Positions 46,459 to 56,772 of a DNA stretch of 64,000 bases are shown in pieces (positions within the stretch are counted from its first letter, which is position 1; each line of letters opens with the position of its first letter). Made by a program: the position numbers and the translations under genes. Source of the DNA: Chromatiales bacterium (lineage in GTDB: Bacteria; Pseudomonadota; Gammaproteobacteria; Steroidobacterales; GCA-2729495); contig CP070671.1 of the NCBI GenBank assembly GCA_020351875.1, positions 1,085,497-1,149,496 of the forward strand, read 5' to 3'. The notes under the pieces are model-generated. The model saw only the letters and a program-made list of their open reading frames with translations, made no database searches and had not been told where the DNA came from.

Positions 46459-47673
46459 TCAGCCTCTGTTGGGACGCAGTTCCCGAATTTCTGCTTCGAC
46501 GTTAAGCGGCTCACCGCTGAGGACGACGCGATTCCGGCCTTCGGCTTTTGCCTCGTATAACGCATCGTCCGCCCGGGCCAGCCACTCGTGCACGGTCTCG
46601 CCGCGCCGGTACTCCGCGACGCCCACCGACACGGTCACCCGGTACAGCTCGTCGAAGGCCTGGCTGGCGACACTTTCGCGTATGCGCTCGGCGCACACAC
46701 CGGCGCCGGCCAGCGGCGTGCCGGGCAGAATGGCAATGAACTCCTCGCCGCCGAAACGCCCGAGGGAGCGGCGATGGTCGCAGGGCTGAATCGCGTCCAT
46801 GGCCCGCAGCTCGGAACGCGCGCGCTTCGCGAATTGCTTCAGCACCCGGTCGCCGATCAGGTGCCCGTGCTCGTCGTTCAGCGCCTTGAAGTGATCCAGG
46901 TCCAGGATGCACACGGACACCGGTGCGTTGGTGCGATCTGCGCGGCCTTTTTCCCGCGACAAGGTATCCATGATGGCATGGCGGTTGAAGGACTTGGTCA
47001 GCTGGTCGCGCTCCGCGATGCGCACCACCTTCTTGATGGTCTGGCGCAACTCCACGTTGCGGTCCTGCAGCCGCCGGCGCAGGTCGTGCAGGTGATGGGC
47101 CGAGACCGCGAGCCAGGCCATCACGCCGACATAGGTCACTAGGTTCAAGAGTTCCGTTTCCCAGTCGCCGCGGCCGAGACCGTAGCGCAGCGCGGTGGCG
47201 CCGGCGTAGCCGGCCGCCGCCACGAGCGCGAGGCTGATGAACGAGCGCTGGCGCAACTGGAACAGCCCGTACAGGTTGGCGCACAGGAACATGCCCAGCG
47301 ACAGCTGGCTGCCACCGACGGTAAAGATCGCGAACACGGTGGCCCAGCCAATACCCAGCAGGCTTTGCGTGGCCGCGGTGGCCTCCGGCGACAGCTCCGC
47401 CGCAGACTTTGAGCGCGCGATGCCGAAGCCGAGCGCGTTAGTCGCCGTGATGCCGGTCAGCAGGATCAGGGCCCCGGGCTCGACGATGGACACCTGGCCG
47501 GCGGTCGCGGCGAGCCACGCGATGGCGGACCACAGCAAGTACAGGGCCAGGGACATCGCGAACTGGCGCATCGGCCGCGGCGCCTGCTCGGCGGCGGGAA
47601 TCTCCTTGGCGTCGTTCATGGGGTCCGCGGGCATGCTGAAGGGCTTCGCAACACGGCTGGGTGGATATTCCAT
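46459..47673 (-). CDS. diguanylate cyclase with N-terminal membrane sensor domain
   Basis: Membrane protein of 404 residues that should make cyclic di-GMP. Five to six N-terminal helices (about residues 40-195) are followed by a short coiled coil and a GGDEF domain (about 215-385) with RDQLTKSFNRHA, ILDLDHFKALNDEHGHLIGD and the active-site RFGGEEF. About ten extra residues lie between RAMD and the GGEEF loop (RAMDAIQPCDHRRSLGRFGG), where the RxxD inhibitory site is normally close. Start uncertain: ATGs at 47673, 47634 and 47619 all lack good ribosome binding sites. Confidence 0.87.
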   Translation of the reverse strand: MEYPPSRVAKPFSMPADPMNDAKEIPAAEQAPRPMRQFAMSLALYLLWSAIAWLAATAGQVSIVEPGALILLTGITATNALGFGIARSKSAAELSPEATAATQSLLGIGWATVFAIFTVGGSQLSLGMFLCANLYGLFQLRQRSFISLALVAAAGYAGATALRYGLGRGDWETELLNLVTYVGVMAWLAVSAHHLHDLRRRLQDRNVELRQTIKKVVRIAERDQLTKSFNRHAIMDTLSREKGRADRTNAPVSVCILDLDHFKALNDEHGHLIGDRVLKQFAKRARSELRAMDAIQPCDHRRSLGRFGGEEFIAILPGTPLAGAGVCAERIRESVASQAFDELYRVTVSVGVAEYRRGETVHEWLARADDALYEAKAEGRNRVVLSGEPLNVEAEIRELRPNRG

Positions 47674-47774
47674 AAGCTTCGCAAAGGGCCGGCCCGGTGA
47701 CCGTGAAGCAGGTCCCAGACGGTGCGCCCGCGGCGGCCCAGCGGGTAGAATTCCGGCCCCCGAGGAGCCCCGAC

Positions 47775-49676
47775 ATGCAACAGCGCGAATTCGACGTGAT
47801 CGTAGTCGGCGGCGGCCACGCCGGCACCGAGGCAGCCGCGGCCGCCGCGCGCATGGGTGCGCGCACGCTGCTGCTGACCCAGAACCTGGAAACCATCGGC
47901 CAGATGAGCTGCAACCCGGCCATCGGCGGCATCGGCAAGGGGCACCTGGCGCGGGAGATCGACGCGCTGGGCGGCATCATGGCCCGGGCGGCCGACCGGG
48001 CCGGCATTCACTTCCGCACGCTGAACGCGAGCAAGGGCGCCGCGGTGCGGGCGACCCGTGCGCAGGCCGATCGTGTGTTGTACAAGCAGGCGGTCCGCGC
48101 ACTGCTCGACGAACACCCGAACCTGACGCTCTTCCAGCAGGGCGTGGATGACCTCGAAATGAACGGCGACCGGGTCACCGGCGTGGTCACGCAAACGGGT
48201 TTGCGGTTTCGCGCGCCGGCCGTGGTCCTTACCGTCGGCACCTTCCTGGCCGGACGGATTCACGTGGGCCAGGAACAGACGGCGGGCGGGCGTATCGGCG
48301 ACCCGCCGGCGCAGACCCTGGCCGAGCGCCTGCGCGAACTGCCGCTGCGCGTGGGGCGGCTGAAAACCGGCACACCGCCGCGCATCGACGGGCGCACGGT
48401 GAACTTCCATGTGATGACGGAACAGCCCGGTGACCAGCCGCGGCCGGTGTTCTCGTTCATCGGCAAGCGCGCCGATCATCCGGCGCAGACCAGCTGCTAT
48501 ATCACGCGGACGACGGCCAGGACCCACGACATCATTCGCGGCGGCCTCGACCGGTCGCCGATGTTTTCGGGTGCGATCGAGGGCGTCGGGCCGCGGTATT
48601 GCCCGTCCATCGAAGACAAGGTGGTGCGCTTTGCCGAGCGCGACAGCCACCAGGTCTTCGTGGAACCGGAAGGCCTGAACACGCGCGAACTCTACCCGAA
48701 CGGCATTTCCACCAGCCTGCCTTACGACGTGCAGGCCGCACTGATCGCGACGATTCCCGGCTTCGAACACGCGCACATCACACGCCCGGGCTATGCCATC
48801 GAGTACGACTATTTCGATCCGCGCGACCTGCGCATGAGCCTGGAGAGTCGCTGCGTGGCCGGGCTGTACCTGGCCGGGCAGATCAACGGCACCACGGGTT
48901 ATGAAGAGGCCGGTGCACAGGGCCTGCTGGCCGGCATCAACGCGGCGCTGGCCGTGCGCGGCGACTCGCCCTGGTGTCCGGCTCGCGACGAAGCCTACAT
49001 CGGTGTGCTGGTGGATGACCTGGTGACGCGCGGCACCACAGAGCCGTATCGCATGTTCACCAGTCGCGCCGAACACCGCCTGCTGCTGCGCGAAGACAAC
49101 GCGGACCTGCGGCTCACGCCGAAGGGCCGGGAGCTGGGGCTGGTGGACGATGTGCGCTGGGCTTTGTTCGCACACAAGCGCGACGCGGTGGCCAAAGAAG
49201 TCGAACGCCTGGGGCAGCAGCTCGTGCGGCCTGAGGCCTTGTCGGCGGAAGACGGCGAGCGACTCGGCAGCCCGTTGCGCCGCGAGACGTTCGCGATCGA
49301 CCTGTTGCGGCGCCCGGAAACGGATTACGCCGCGCTGACCAGTATCCCGACCGTGGGCCGGCGCGCGGCGCCTGCCGAGGAAGGGCCTGAACAGGCGGAA
49401 CAGATCGACGCGCAGGTAGAAATCCAGACGCGCTACGCGGGCTACCTGAAGCGCCAGCGTGAAGAAATCGACCGACAGCGCCGTCACGCCGACACCCCGC
49501 TGCCGGCAGACCTGGACTACGCAGCCGTGCGGGGCCTGTCCCACGAAGTGCGCCAGAAACTGCTGGCTCATCGGCCAGCCACCGTTGGCCAGGCCGGGCG
49601 CATCAGCGGGGTCACGCCGGCCGCGGTATCCCTGCTGCTGGTGCATATGAAAAAGCGCGAGCGCCGCAGCGCGTGA
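47775..49676 (+). CDS. mnmG: tRNA uridine 5-carboxymethylaminomethyl modification enzyme MnmG
   Basis: FAD- and NADH-binding partner of MnmE, 633 residues (E. coli 629). The FAD motif is [20 protein letters not shown], then [30 protein letters not shown] and [17 protein letters not shown]. The helical C-terminal domain has [16 protein letters not shown]. The ATG has GAGGAG upstream. Its stop overlaps the GTG of the following binding-protein gene. Confidence 0.97.
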   Translation: MQQREFDVIVVGGGHAGTEAAAAAARMGARTLLLTQNLETIGQMSCNPAIGGIGKGHLAREIDALGGIMARAADRAGIHFRTLNASKGAAVRATRAQADRVLYKQAVRALLDEHPNLTLFQQGVDDLEMNGDRVTGVVTQTGLRFRAPAVVLTVGTFLAGRIHVGQEQTAGGRIGDPPAQTLAERLRELPLRVGRLKTGTPPRIDGRTVNFHVMTEQPGDQPRPVFSFIGKRADHPAQTSCYITRTTARTHDIIRGGLDRSPMFSGAIEGVGPRYCPSIEDKVVRFAERDSHQVFVEPEGLNTRELYPNGISTSLPYDVQAALIATIPGFEHAHITRPGYAIEYDYFDPRDLRMSLESRCVAGLYLAGQINGTTGYEEAGAQGLLAGINAALAVRGDSPWCPARDEAYIGVLVDDLVTRGTTEPYRMFTSRAEHRLLLREDNADLRLTPKGRELGLVDDVRWALFAHKRDAVAKEVERLGQQLVRPEALSAEDGERLGSPLRRETFAIDLLRRPETDYAALTSIPTVGRRAAPAEEGPEQAEQIDAQVEIQTRYAGYLKRQREEIDRQRRHADTPLPADLDYAAVRGLSHEVRQKLLAHRPATVGQAGRISGVTPAAVSLLLVHMKKRERRSA

Positions 49677-51310
49677 CGCGCATCTTGCTGATACTGCTGC
49701 CGGCAGTAGCCCTGTGGCTCGCGGCCTGCGGTCCGGCCGAAGATGCGTCGCCACCGGCGAAGATCGGCGGCGGATCGGGCACCGAGCGCGCGGCGGTGCA
49801 GGTGCTGCGCGTGGGCAACGGCGCGGAACCCCAGACGCTGGACCCGCACCGCGCCGAAGGCGTGCCGGAATCGAACATCCTGCGGGACCTGTTCGAGGGC
49901 CTGGTCGGCGAAGCGCCGGACGGCAGCCTGGTGCCGGGCGCGGCGGAGTCCTGGGCCATCAGCGACGACGGCCTGGTCTACACCTTCACAATTCGGGCAG
50001 ACGCACGCTGGAGTAATGGCGAACCCGTGACTGCCCGCGATTTCGAGTTTGGCCTGCGGCGCGCCGTCGACCCGGCCACGCTGTCCGTGTACTCGAGCGT
50101 GTTGTTCCCGATCGTGAATGCGGAGGCGATTGTCGACGGCGAATTGTCGCCGGACCAGCTCGGCGTGCGGGCCGTCGACGACCGGACGCTGGAGATCCGG
50201 CTGAATGATCCCACGCCGTACCTGCTCGGCCTGCTGACGCACTCCACCACGTACCCGGTCTACCCACCCAACCTGGACGAACACGGTGAGCGGTTCGCGC
50301 GGCCCGGCAAGCTCGTGAGCAACGGCGCCTACCAGCTCAGTGACTGGGTCGTGCAGTCCCACGTGCGCCTGGAACGTAACCCGCACTACTGGGATGGCGC
50401 CGACACGCAGATCGACGAGGTCTGGTACTACGCCATCGAAAACCCGGACGCGGAACTGAAACGCTACCGCGCCGATGAACTCGATATCACCGACGGGCTG
50501 CCCTACAACCAGCTCACGTGGGTGCGCAACGAGCTGGGTGACGAGCTTGAAGTCGCGCCGTGGTTCGGCAGCTACTACTTCGGCTTCAACCTGACGAAGC
50601 CGCCCTTCAAGGATGCGAAAGACCTGCGGACTGCGCTGGCCATGGCAATCGACCGCGACATCCTGACCGGGCGCGTGACCGGCGCTGGCGAGATCGCGGC
50701 CTATGGCTGGGTGCCGCCCGCGGCCGGCTACACCGGCCAGCAGCGGGGGTGGGCCACCTGGGCCCAGGCAGAGCGCAATGCCGAGGCCCAGCGCCTTTAT
50801 GCGCAGGCCGGGTATTCGTCGGACAACCCGCTGCGCGTGGAAGTGCTCTACAACACGAACGAGAACCACAAGCGCATCAGCGTCGCGATCGCATCCATGT
50901 GGAAAGAGGTCCTCGGCGTGGAGACCAGCCTGGTGAACCAGGAGTGGAAAGTCTTTCTCGACACCAAGAACCGCAAGGAAGACACGCAGGTGTTCCGCGC
51001 CGGCTGGATCGGCGACTACGATGACGCGTACAGCTTCGCCCAGCTGATGCATTCGAAAAACGCGCAGAACGATTCGGGCTATGTGAGCCCGGTCTACGAC
51101 GACCTGCTGGATCGCGCCGCGCGCGAACCCGACGCCGCCAAACGCATTGCGCTGCTGGAGGAGGCCGAGCGAGTGCTGCTGGAAGACCTGCCGATCATCC
51201 CGATCTACTTCTACGTGTCGAAGCACCTGGTGAAACCCTGGGTCGGCGGCTGGACACCCAACGTGATGGACCGCCACCCGAAGAAAGACTTCTACATCCT
51301 TAGCCACTGA
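49673..51310 (+). CDS. oligopeptide ABC transporter binding lipoprotein (OppA-like)
   Basis: Periplasmic receptor, 545 residues, first gene of a second family 5 ABC importer. The lipoprotein signal is [20 protein letters not shown]. OppA-class features are [48 protein letters not shown], and [16 protein letters not shown] near the C-terminus, matching peptide-binding OppA/MppA. GTG start overlaps mnmG (GTGA). Together with the four genes after it this forms a complete importer with its own ATPase, unlike the importer at the left end whose ATPase is out of view. Confidence 0.93.
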   Translation: MTRILLILLPAVALWLAACGPAEDASPPAKIGGGSGTERAAVQVLRVGNGAEPQTLDPHRAEGVPESNILRDLFEGLVGEAPDGSLVPGAAESWAISDDGLVYTFTIRADARWSNGEPVTARDFEFGLRRAVDPATLSVYSSVLFPIVNAEAIVDGELSPDQLGVRAVDDRTLEIRLNDPTPYLLGLLTHSTTYPVYPPNLDEHGERFARPGKLVSNGAYQLSDWVVQSHVRLERNPHYWDGADTQIDEVWYYAIENPDAELKRYRADELDITDGLPYNQLTWVRNELGDELEVAPWFGSYYFGFNLTKPPFKDAKDLRTALAMAIDRDILTGRVTGAGEIAAYGWVPPAAGYTGQQRGWATWAQAERNAEAQRLYAQAGYSSDNPLRVEVLYNTNENHKRISVAIASMWKEVLGVETSLVNQEWKVFLDTKNRKEDTQVFRAGWIGDYDDAYSFAQLMHSKNAQNDSGYVSPVYDDLLDRAAREPDAAKRIALLEEAERVLLEDLPIIPIYFYVSKHLVKPWVGGWTPNVMDRHPKKDFYILSH

Positions 51311-51354
51311 CGGTTGCAGTTGCCGGGTGCGACCCGGGGCCGCAGAATCGCCGG

Positions 51355-52278
51355 GTGCTGCGTTTCGCCATCCAGCGCCTGCTCGGCGCGATACCCACGC
51401 TGCTGGTGCTGATCACGCTGGCCTTTTTCCTGATTCGGCTGGCGCCCGGTGGCCCCTTCGACACCGAGAAAACCCTGCCACCGGAAATCGAGGCGAACCT
51501 GCGCGCCGCGTATAACCTGGACGAATCCCTGCCGGTGCAGCTTGGTCGGTACCTGTGGAACCTGGCGCAGGGGGATTTCGGCCCGTCCTTCCAGTACCGC
51601 GACTTCACGGTGACCGAGCTGATCGCGACGGGCTTCCCGGTGTCCCTGCGCCTCGGCTCGCTGGCGATGGCCCTGGCCCTGGTGCTCGGCATCAGCGCCG
51701 GGACGCTAGCAGCATTGCGCCAGAACCGGCCCGTGGATTACACCGTGATGGGTGCGGCGATGACCGGCATCTCGATACCGAACTTCGTCCTCGCGCCTCT
51801 GCTGGTGCTGGTCTTCGCCATCTGGCTGCGTTGGCTGCCGGCCGGCGGCCTCGGCGACGGCTCGTTGCGCTTCGTCGTGCTGCCGGTCATCGCACTGGCC
51901 CTGCCGCAGGTCGCCTACATTGCCCGGCTGACCCGCGGCAGCATGATCGAGGTGTTGCGCAGCCCGTTCACCCGCACCGCGCGCGCACAGGGTTTGCCGA
52001 CCCGCACCGTGATCCTGCGTCACGCGCTGAAACCGGCCTTGCTGCCGGTAGTGTCGTACCTCGGGCCGGCCCTCGCTGCGATCATCACCGGCTCGGTGGT
52101 AGTCGAGCAGATCTTCGGCGTACCGGGCCTCGGTCGCTTTTTCGTGCAGGGCGCGCTGAACCGCGACTACACGCTGGTCATGGGTGTGGTCGTGTTCTAC
52201 GGCTCACTGATTATCGCGCTGAATTTCCTGGTCGACCTGGTGTATGGCTGGCTCGATCCGCGGTTGCGCCACGGATGA
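51355..52278 (+). CDS. oligopeptide ABC transporter permease OppB-like
   Basis: Membrane permease of 307 residues with six helices. N-terminal MLRFAIQRLLGAIPTLLVLI, loop GDFGPSFQYRDFTVTEL, EAA segment FTRTARAQGLPTRTVILRHA and terminal [10 protein letters not shown] are all diagnostic of OppB. GTG start; overlaps oppC by 4 bases (ATGA). Confidence 0.94.
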   Translation: MLRFAIQRLLGAIPTLLVLITLAFFLIRLAPGGPFDTEKTLPPEIEANLRAAYNLDESLPVQLGRYLWNLAQGDFGPSFQYRDFTVTELIATGFPVSLRLGSLAMALALVLGISAGTLAALRQNRPVDYTVMGAAMTGISIPNFVLAPLLVLVFAIWLRWLPAGGLGDGSLRFVVLPVIALALPQVAYIARLTRGSMIEVLRSPFTRTARAQGLPTRTVILRHALKPALLPVVSYLGPALAAIITGSVVVEQIFGVPGLGRFFVQGALNRDYTLVMGVVVFYGSLIIALNFLVDLVYGWLDPRLRHG

Positions 52279-53159
52279 ACGCGGGAACGGGCAGCGTTGC
52301 GCCCCCGGGCCGGAGCCTGTGGTCCGACGCGTGGGTCGTGCTGCGCCGTAACCGCGCCGCGATGACCGCGCTGTGCCTGCTCGGCGGCATGACGGTACTG
52401 GTCCTGGTCGGGCCGCTGCTCAGTCCCTTTACCTACGACGGCACTGACTGGGACCAGATTTCGTCACCGCCGTCGTTGGCAAACGGTCACTGGTTCGGCA
52501 CCGACGGGCTGGGGCGCGACCTGTTCGTGCGCACACTGTACGGCGGGCGTATCTCGCTGCTGGTCGGCGCGGTGGCCACGGCAGTGTCCCTGCTGATCGG
52601 CATTTCCTACGGCGCGGTAGCCGGCTACGTGGGCGGGCGCACGGACCAGGTCATGATGCGCATCGTCGACATTCTCTACGCGCTGCCGTTCATGTTCCTG
52701 GTGATCCTGCTGATGGTGCTGTTCGGGCGGCACATCGTGCTGATCTTTTTCGCGATCGGCGCAATCAACTGGCTCGACATGGCGCGCATCGTGCGCGGGC
52801 AGGCGCTGAGCCTGCGCGGCAAGGAGTATGTGGATGCGGCGCGGGCCGCGGGCGTGCGCGGCGGGCGCATCATCCGCCGCCACATCGTGCCGAACCTGCT
52901 CGGCGTCGTGATCGTCTACGCGACGCTGACCGTGCCGCAGGTGATCCTGGTGGAGTCCTTCCTGAGTTTCCTCGGCCTCGGCGTGCAGGAGCCGATGACC
53001 TCGTGGGGGGCGCTGGTGAACGAAGGCGCACAGGAACTGGAGAATGCGCCGTGGATGCTGCTGTTCCCGGCGGTGTCGCTAGCGCTGACCTTGTTCTGCT
53101 TCAACTTTGTGGGTGACGGCCTGCGCGACGCGCTGGACCCGCGGGACCGCAGCGCATGA
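52275..53159 (+). CDS. oligopeptide ABC transporter permease OppC-like
   Basis: Second permease subunit, 294 residues. [20 protein letters not shown] is the OppC signature, the EAA loop is [20 protein letters not shown], and the C-terminus is [16 protein letters not shown]. Frame continues upstream only as a shadow of oppB; the ATG at 52275 overlaps the oppB stop. Confidence 0.94.
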   Translation: MNAGTGSVAPPGRSLWSDAWVVLRRNRAAMTALCLLGGMTVLVLVGPLLSPFTYDGTDWDQISSPPSLANGHWFGTDGLGRDLFVRTLYGGRISLLVGAVATAVSLLIGISYGAVAGYVGGRTDQVMMRIVDILYALPFMFLVILLMVLFGRHIVLIFFAIGAINWLDMARIVRGQALSLRGKEYVDAARAAGVRGGRIIRRHIVPNLLGVVIVYATLTVPQVILVESFLSFLGLGVQEPMTSWGALVNEGAQELENAPWMLLFPAVSLALTLFCFNFVGDGLRDALDPRDRSA

Positions 53160-54952
53160 ATGCCCGGCCGTTGTTGGACGTCGCCGACCTGCACGTGCGC
53201 TTCGCGACACCGGACGGGCATGTCAACGCGGTGCGCGGGCTGGACTTCGAGCTTGCGGCCGGGGAGAGCCTCGGAATCGTCGGCGAGTCCGGTTCCGGCA
53301 AGAGCCAGAGCGTGCTTGCGCTGATCGGCCTGCTGGCCGACAACGGCCAGGCCCGCGGCACTGCGCACTTCGCGGACCGCGACCTGCTGGGACTGACGCA
53401 ACACGAACTCACCGCACTGCGCGGCGCGGAGATTGCGATGGTGTTCCAGGACCCGATGACGGCGTTGAACCCGTACCTCAGCATCGGCGCGCAGATGGGC
53501 CTGGTGCTGGGTCGGCACGAAGGGCTCGGGGCGGCTGCTGCGCGCATGCGTTGCATCGAAATGCTCGAAGCCGTGAAGCTTAGCGACGCGGAGCGCCGGC
53601 TCGGCATGTATCCGCACGAGCTGTCCGGCGGCCAGCGCCAGCGCGTGATGATTGCGGCCGCCCTGCTGTGCCGGCCGCGCCTGCTGATCGCGGACGAACC
53701 CACCACGGCGCTGGACGTGACGGTCCAGGCGCAGATCCTCGCGCTGATTTCCGAACTGCGCGCGGAACTCGATACCGCGATCTTGTTGATCACGCATGAC
53801 CTGGGCGTGGTGGCCGGGCACTGTGACCGGGTGCTGGTGATGGAACAGGGACGGCGGCGCGACTACGGCACCGTGGACCAGATTTTCCACGCGCCGGCAC
53901 ACGACTACACCCGCAAGCTGCTGGCCGCGGTGCCGCGCATCGACGCACCCGGTCGGCCGGGCAAGTTACCCGCCGGTGACACCTTGTTGCGGGTTGAGGA
54001 TCTCAGCGTGCAGTTCCGGCTGCCGCCGGACAAGTGGCCGGGCCGCGCCCGCCAGCTGACAGCCGTCGACCACGTGAGCTTCGACCTTGCGCCCGGTGAA
54101 AGCCTCGGCGTGGTGGGCGAGTCCGGCTGCGGCAAGTCGACCCTCGCCCGGGCGGTGTTGCGGCTGGTGCCGGCCACCCTGGGCACGGTCAGCCTGCTCG
54201 GCCGCGAACTCCTGCCGCTGCGCGGTGCCGCACTCCGCGCGGCGCGCCGCGACCTGCAGGTGGTGTTCCAGGACCCGCTCGCGTCACTCGATCCGCGCAT
54301 GACCGTGCGCGACATCGTAGCCGAACCGCTGGAAAGCTTTCGCCCGGAATTGGGGCGCGACGAAATCACGCAGCGGGTCGCGCGCCTGCTCGAACGCGTG
54401 GGCCTGGAACCGGCGCACCTGAACCGCTACCCGCACGAGTTCTCCGGCGGACAAAGCCAGCGCATCGGCATCGCCCGCGCACTGGTCTGCCAACCGCAAC
54501 TCGTGATCTGCGACGAGGCGGTCAGCGCGCTCGACGTGTCGGTGCAGTCCCAGATCATCGACCTGCTGCTCGACCTGCAAAAAGAACTCGGCCTGGCGCT
54601 GGTCTTCATCGCCCACGACCTGGCGGTGGTCCGCCAGATCAGTCACCGGGTGCTGGTGATGTACCTCGGGCGCGCCGTGGAACTGGCCACCGCCGATTCG
54701 TTATACGAACGACCGCGCCACCCGTACACTCGCGCGCTGCTCCAGGCCGTCCCGGTCCCGGAACCCGACGTCGAGCGTACCCGCCAACGCCAACTCCTCG
54801 GCGGCGACGTCCCATCCCCCCTCGCGCCGCCAACAGGTTGCGCCTTCAGAACCCGCTGCGAATTAGCGCAATCCCGCTGCGCCGCCGAACGCCCGGCGCT
54901 GAGAGAACAGCACGGCAGCCTGGTGGCCTGCCACTTCGCGGAAGAAATCTGA
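53156..54952 (+). CDS. dipeptide/oligopeptide ABC transporter ATPase, OppD-OppF fusion
   Basis: Cytosolic energy-coupling subunit with two full ABC cassettes in one chain of 598 residues. Cassette 1 (OppD-like): Walker [11 protein letters not shown] near residue 41, signature LSGGQRQRV, Walker [13 protein letters not shown]. Cassette 2 (OppF-like): Walker [11 protein letters not shown] near 320, signature [10 protein letters not shown], and Walker [13 protein letters not shown], where DEA replaces the common DEP. The C-terminal Cys-rich oligopeptide-ABC extension ([18 protein letters not shown]) may bind a metal centre. Its start overlaps oppC (ATGA). Confidence 0.94.
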   Translation: MNARPLLDVADLHVRFATPDGHVNAVRGLDFELAAGESLGIVGESGSGKSQSVLALIGLLADNGQARGTAHFADRDLLGLTQHELTALRGAEIAMVFQDPMTALNPYLSIGAQMGLVLGRHEGLGAAAARMRCIEMLEAVKLSDAERRLGMYPHELSGGQRQRVMIAAALLCRPRLLIADEPTTALDVTVQAQILALISELRAELDTAILLITHDLGVVAGHCDRVLVMEQGRRRDYGTVDQIFHAPAHDYTRKLLAAVPRIDAPGRPGKLPAGDTLLRVEDLSVQFRLPPDKWPGRARQLTAVDHVSFDLAPGESLGVVGESGCGKSTLARAVLRLVPATLGTVSLLGRELLPLRGAALRAARRDLQVVFQDPLASLDPRMTVRDIVAEPLESFRPELGRDEITQRVARLLERVGLEPAHLNRYPHEFSGGQSQRIGIARALVCQPQLVICDEAVSALDVSVQSQIIDLLLDLQKELGLALVFIAHDLAVVRQISHRVLVMYLGRAVELATADSLYERPRHPYTRALLQAVPVPEPDVERTRQRQLLGGDVPSPLAPPTGCAFRTRCELAQSRCAAERPALREQHGSLVACHFAEEI

Positions 54953-54955
54953 GGA

Positions 54956-55070
54956 ATCGCGGCTCGTCACTCTCGCACATCCATGTGCTCCGCGACATAA
55001 GGTCGTCCTGACCACAAAGCCGCTCCTACCATGCTCTCATCGACCGGTGGGAGCGGCTTCAGCCGCGATT
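54956..55070. repeat. compound REP-like element in a 334-base gap
   Basis: The gap 54953-55286 has no gene. It opens with a repeat: AGCCGCTCCTACC (55018-55030) faces GGTGGGAGCGGCTT (55046-55059), which continues into CAGCCGCGATT. The word ATCGCGGCT at 54956-54964, about 53 bases from AGCCGCTCCTACC, looks like the other half of a REP split by an insert. The same REP core recurs at 61903-61980. From 55071 to 55286 no motif is recognised; GGGTGAACGCCTTCGCTCACCC (55090-55111) is an inverted repeat that could end transcription. Confidence 0.75.
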
Positions 55071-55286
55071 GAACGCCTCACTCCCCCCGGTGGGTGAACG
55101 CCTTCGCTCACCCGTCGTTCCAGGTTGAGGGGAGCGGTGACGGTTCAGAAACTACGTAAACGAACGCTCCTTCGACCGGCGCCGGGGCACGGGGACGTTT
55201 CACCAAGCGACTACAAAACTGGAGCGCGGGGGAACTTCCCCGTGGCCCCGCGCCAGATCGAAGGGAAGGGCCAGGCGCCGGCGCAA

Positions 55287-55991
55287 TTATTCGAGGTCAA
55301 ACGTAGCGTTCACCCGCGCCTCAAACTTGATGTCCCCCGCCTGGTAAGTCGCCGCCACATCCGCCGACTCCGCCATCATCACCCGCGCCTGCATCGGCCG
55401 CGGCGGTCCCCCCATGTCCGCGGCGCTGATCGACCGCACCGGCCCCAGCTTAGCTCCCAGTGTCTGTGCCAGCACCTCGGCATTCGCCCGCGCGTCTTCC
55501 GCCGCTTTCGCCAGCGTCTCGCGGTGCAGTTCACGCCGCCGGCTGCTGTCGAGCTGCGGTGGCGAGACTTCGTTCACGCCCGCGTCCACCGCGCCTTCGA
55601 TCAGCTTGCCGAGCAGGTCCAGGTCTTTCAGCTGCACGGTCAGGGACCGCTGCACGAAGTAGCCCGTGAACTCCTGCTTCTGGCCGTCACGGTTCCACCG
55701 GTACTCCGGGCGCATGGTCAGCCCGGTGGTCTGTACGTGTTTCTTGTCGATACCCAGTTTCCGCGTCAGGTCGAGAAATGCGCCCGCCACTTTCCCGACG
55801 CGCTCCCGCGCGGCCGCCAGGCTCGGGTTGCGGGCCTGGATGCCCATTGTGACGACCGCCTGGTCAGGCGTCGCCGTCAGGCTCGCAACGCCGGTCACGT
55901 TGACTTCCCGGGGCGGCTCATCGTCCGCGTATCCCGCTCCGCTCAGGACCAGGCATGACAGGGCCAGCAAGATGGGGAAAGCGTTGCGCAT
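55287..55991 (-). CDS. SIMPL domain (DUF541) exported protein
   Basis: Periplasmic protein of 234 residues with a signal peptide (LLALSCLVLSGAGYA). The SIMPL/DUF541 pattern is clear: REVNVTGVASLTATPDQAVV, GIDKKHVQTTGLTMRPEY, and LAKAAEDARANAEVLAQTLG followed by the GPVRSIS strand. Homologs (BP26/YggE) are tied to oxidative stress or oligomeric channel-like assemblies; a function is not established. Monocistronic, divergent from cytochrome c4. Confidence 0.88.
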   Translation of the reverse strand: MRNAFPILLALSCLVLSGAGYADDEPPREVNVTGVASLTATPDQAVVTMGIQARNPSLAAARERVGKVAGAFLDLTRKLGIDKKHVQTTGLTMRPEYRWNRDGQKQEFTGYFVQRSLTVQLKDLDLLGKLIEGAVDAGVNEVSPPQLDSSRRRELHRETLAKAAEDARANAEVLAQTLGAKLGPVRSISAADMGGPPRPMQARVMMAESADVAATYQAGDIKFEARVNATFDLE

Positions 55992-56112
55992 GGGGGCCTC
56001 CAGCCGTTTGGTACCCGGCTGCAGCGGCCGGTTTGCACTAGAATCTACTCGTCTCTGCGACTAACATAGCGCGCCCGAAGGCGACCTGCCAAAGCTTCAG
56101 AGCCGAATCCCA

Positions 56113-56733
56113 ATGCAACGATTCACCCGCGTGCTTGCCCTCATCCTGGCTGTTTCTTTCGCCGTCGCGTCTGCGTCCGCGCAGGCTGCCGGTGATGCGG
56201 AGCGCGGCAAGGTGCTGGCCGATACGTGCCTGGGCTGTCACGGCATCCCGGGTTACCGCAACGCTTACCCGAATTACCGGGTGCCGAAGCTCGGCGGCCA
56301 GCACGAAGACTACCTGGTCCTCGCGCTGCAGGGTTACCAGGCAGATACGCGCACGCATCCCACGATGTCGGCCCAGTCCGACTCGCTGTCGGCTCAGGAC
56401 ATGCGCGACATCGCGGCTTATTTTGCAAGCCAGGGTGAAGCCGAAGCCGGCGACCTGGTCACGAAAGGCGACGCGGCACGCGGTAAGGAGAAAGTGGCAG
56501 TGTGCACCGCATGCCACGGTGAAGCGGGCCGTAGTCCGGCGCCAAACTGGCCGAACCTGGCCGGGCAGCACAAGGACTACCTGGTGCACAGCATCAAACA
56601 GTATCGTGACGGTGGCCGGAAGGATCCGGTGATGATGGGCCAGGTTGTCAACCTGAGCGACCAGGACATCAAGGACATCGCGGCCTTCTACTCGAAGCAG
56701 TCCGGACTCTTTACCGCCCAGTATTCGAACTGA
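56113..56733 (+). CDS. cytochrome c4, dihaem
   Basis: Periplasmic or membrane-bound dihaem c-type cytochrome of 206 residues. A signal peptide ends near ASAQA. Two class I domains each carry one CXXCH: CLGCH (about residues 39-43) and CTACH (about 133-137); GQHEDYL and GQHKDYLV repeats show internal duplication, and QSDSLSAQDMRDIAAYF and GQVVNLSDQDIKDIAAFY contain the axial-ligand regions. Probably feeds electrons to a terminal cytochrome oxidase. Divergent from SIMPL gene. Confidence 0.93.
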   Translation: MQRFTRVLALILAVSFAVASASAQAAGDAERGKVLADTCLGCHGIPGYRNAYPNYRVPKLGGQHEDYLVLALQGYQADTRTHPTMSAQSDSLSAQDMRDIAAYFASQGEAEAGDLVTKGDAARGKEKVAVCTACHGEAGRSPAPNWPNLAGQHKDYLVHSIKQYRDGGRKDPVMMGQVVNLSDQDIKDIAAFYSKQSGLFTAQYSN

Positions 56734-56772
56734 CCGGCCGCCGGCCCAGGCCGCTCACTGGAGACCTTGCCG

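Noticed and set aside
47616..51307. Very long minus-strand frames opposite mnmG and the OppA-like gene.
   Set aside because: Antisense shadows of certain genes, common in GC-rich genomes.
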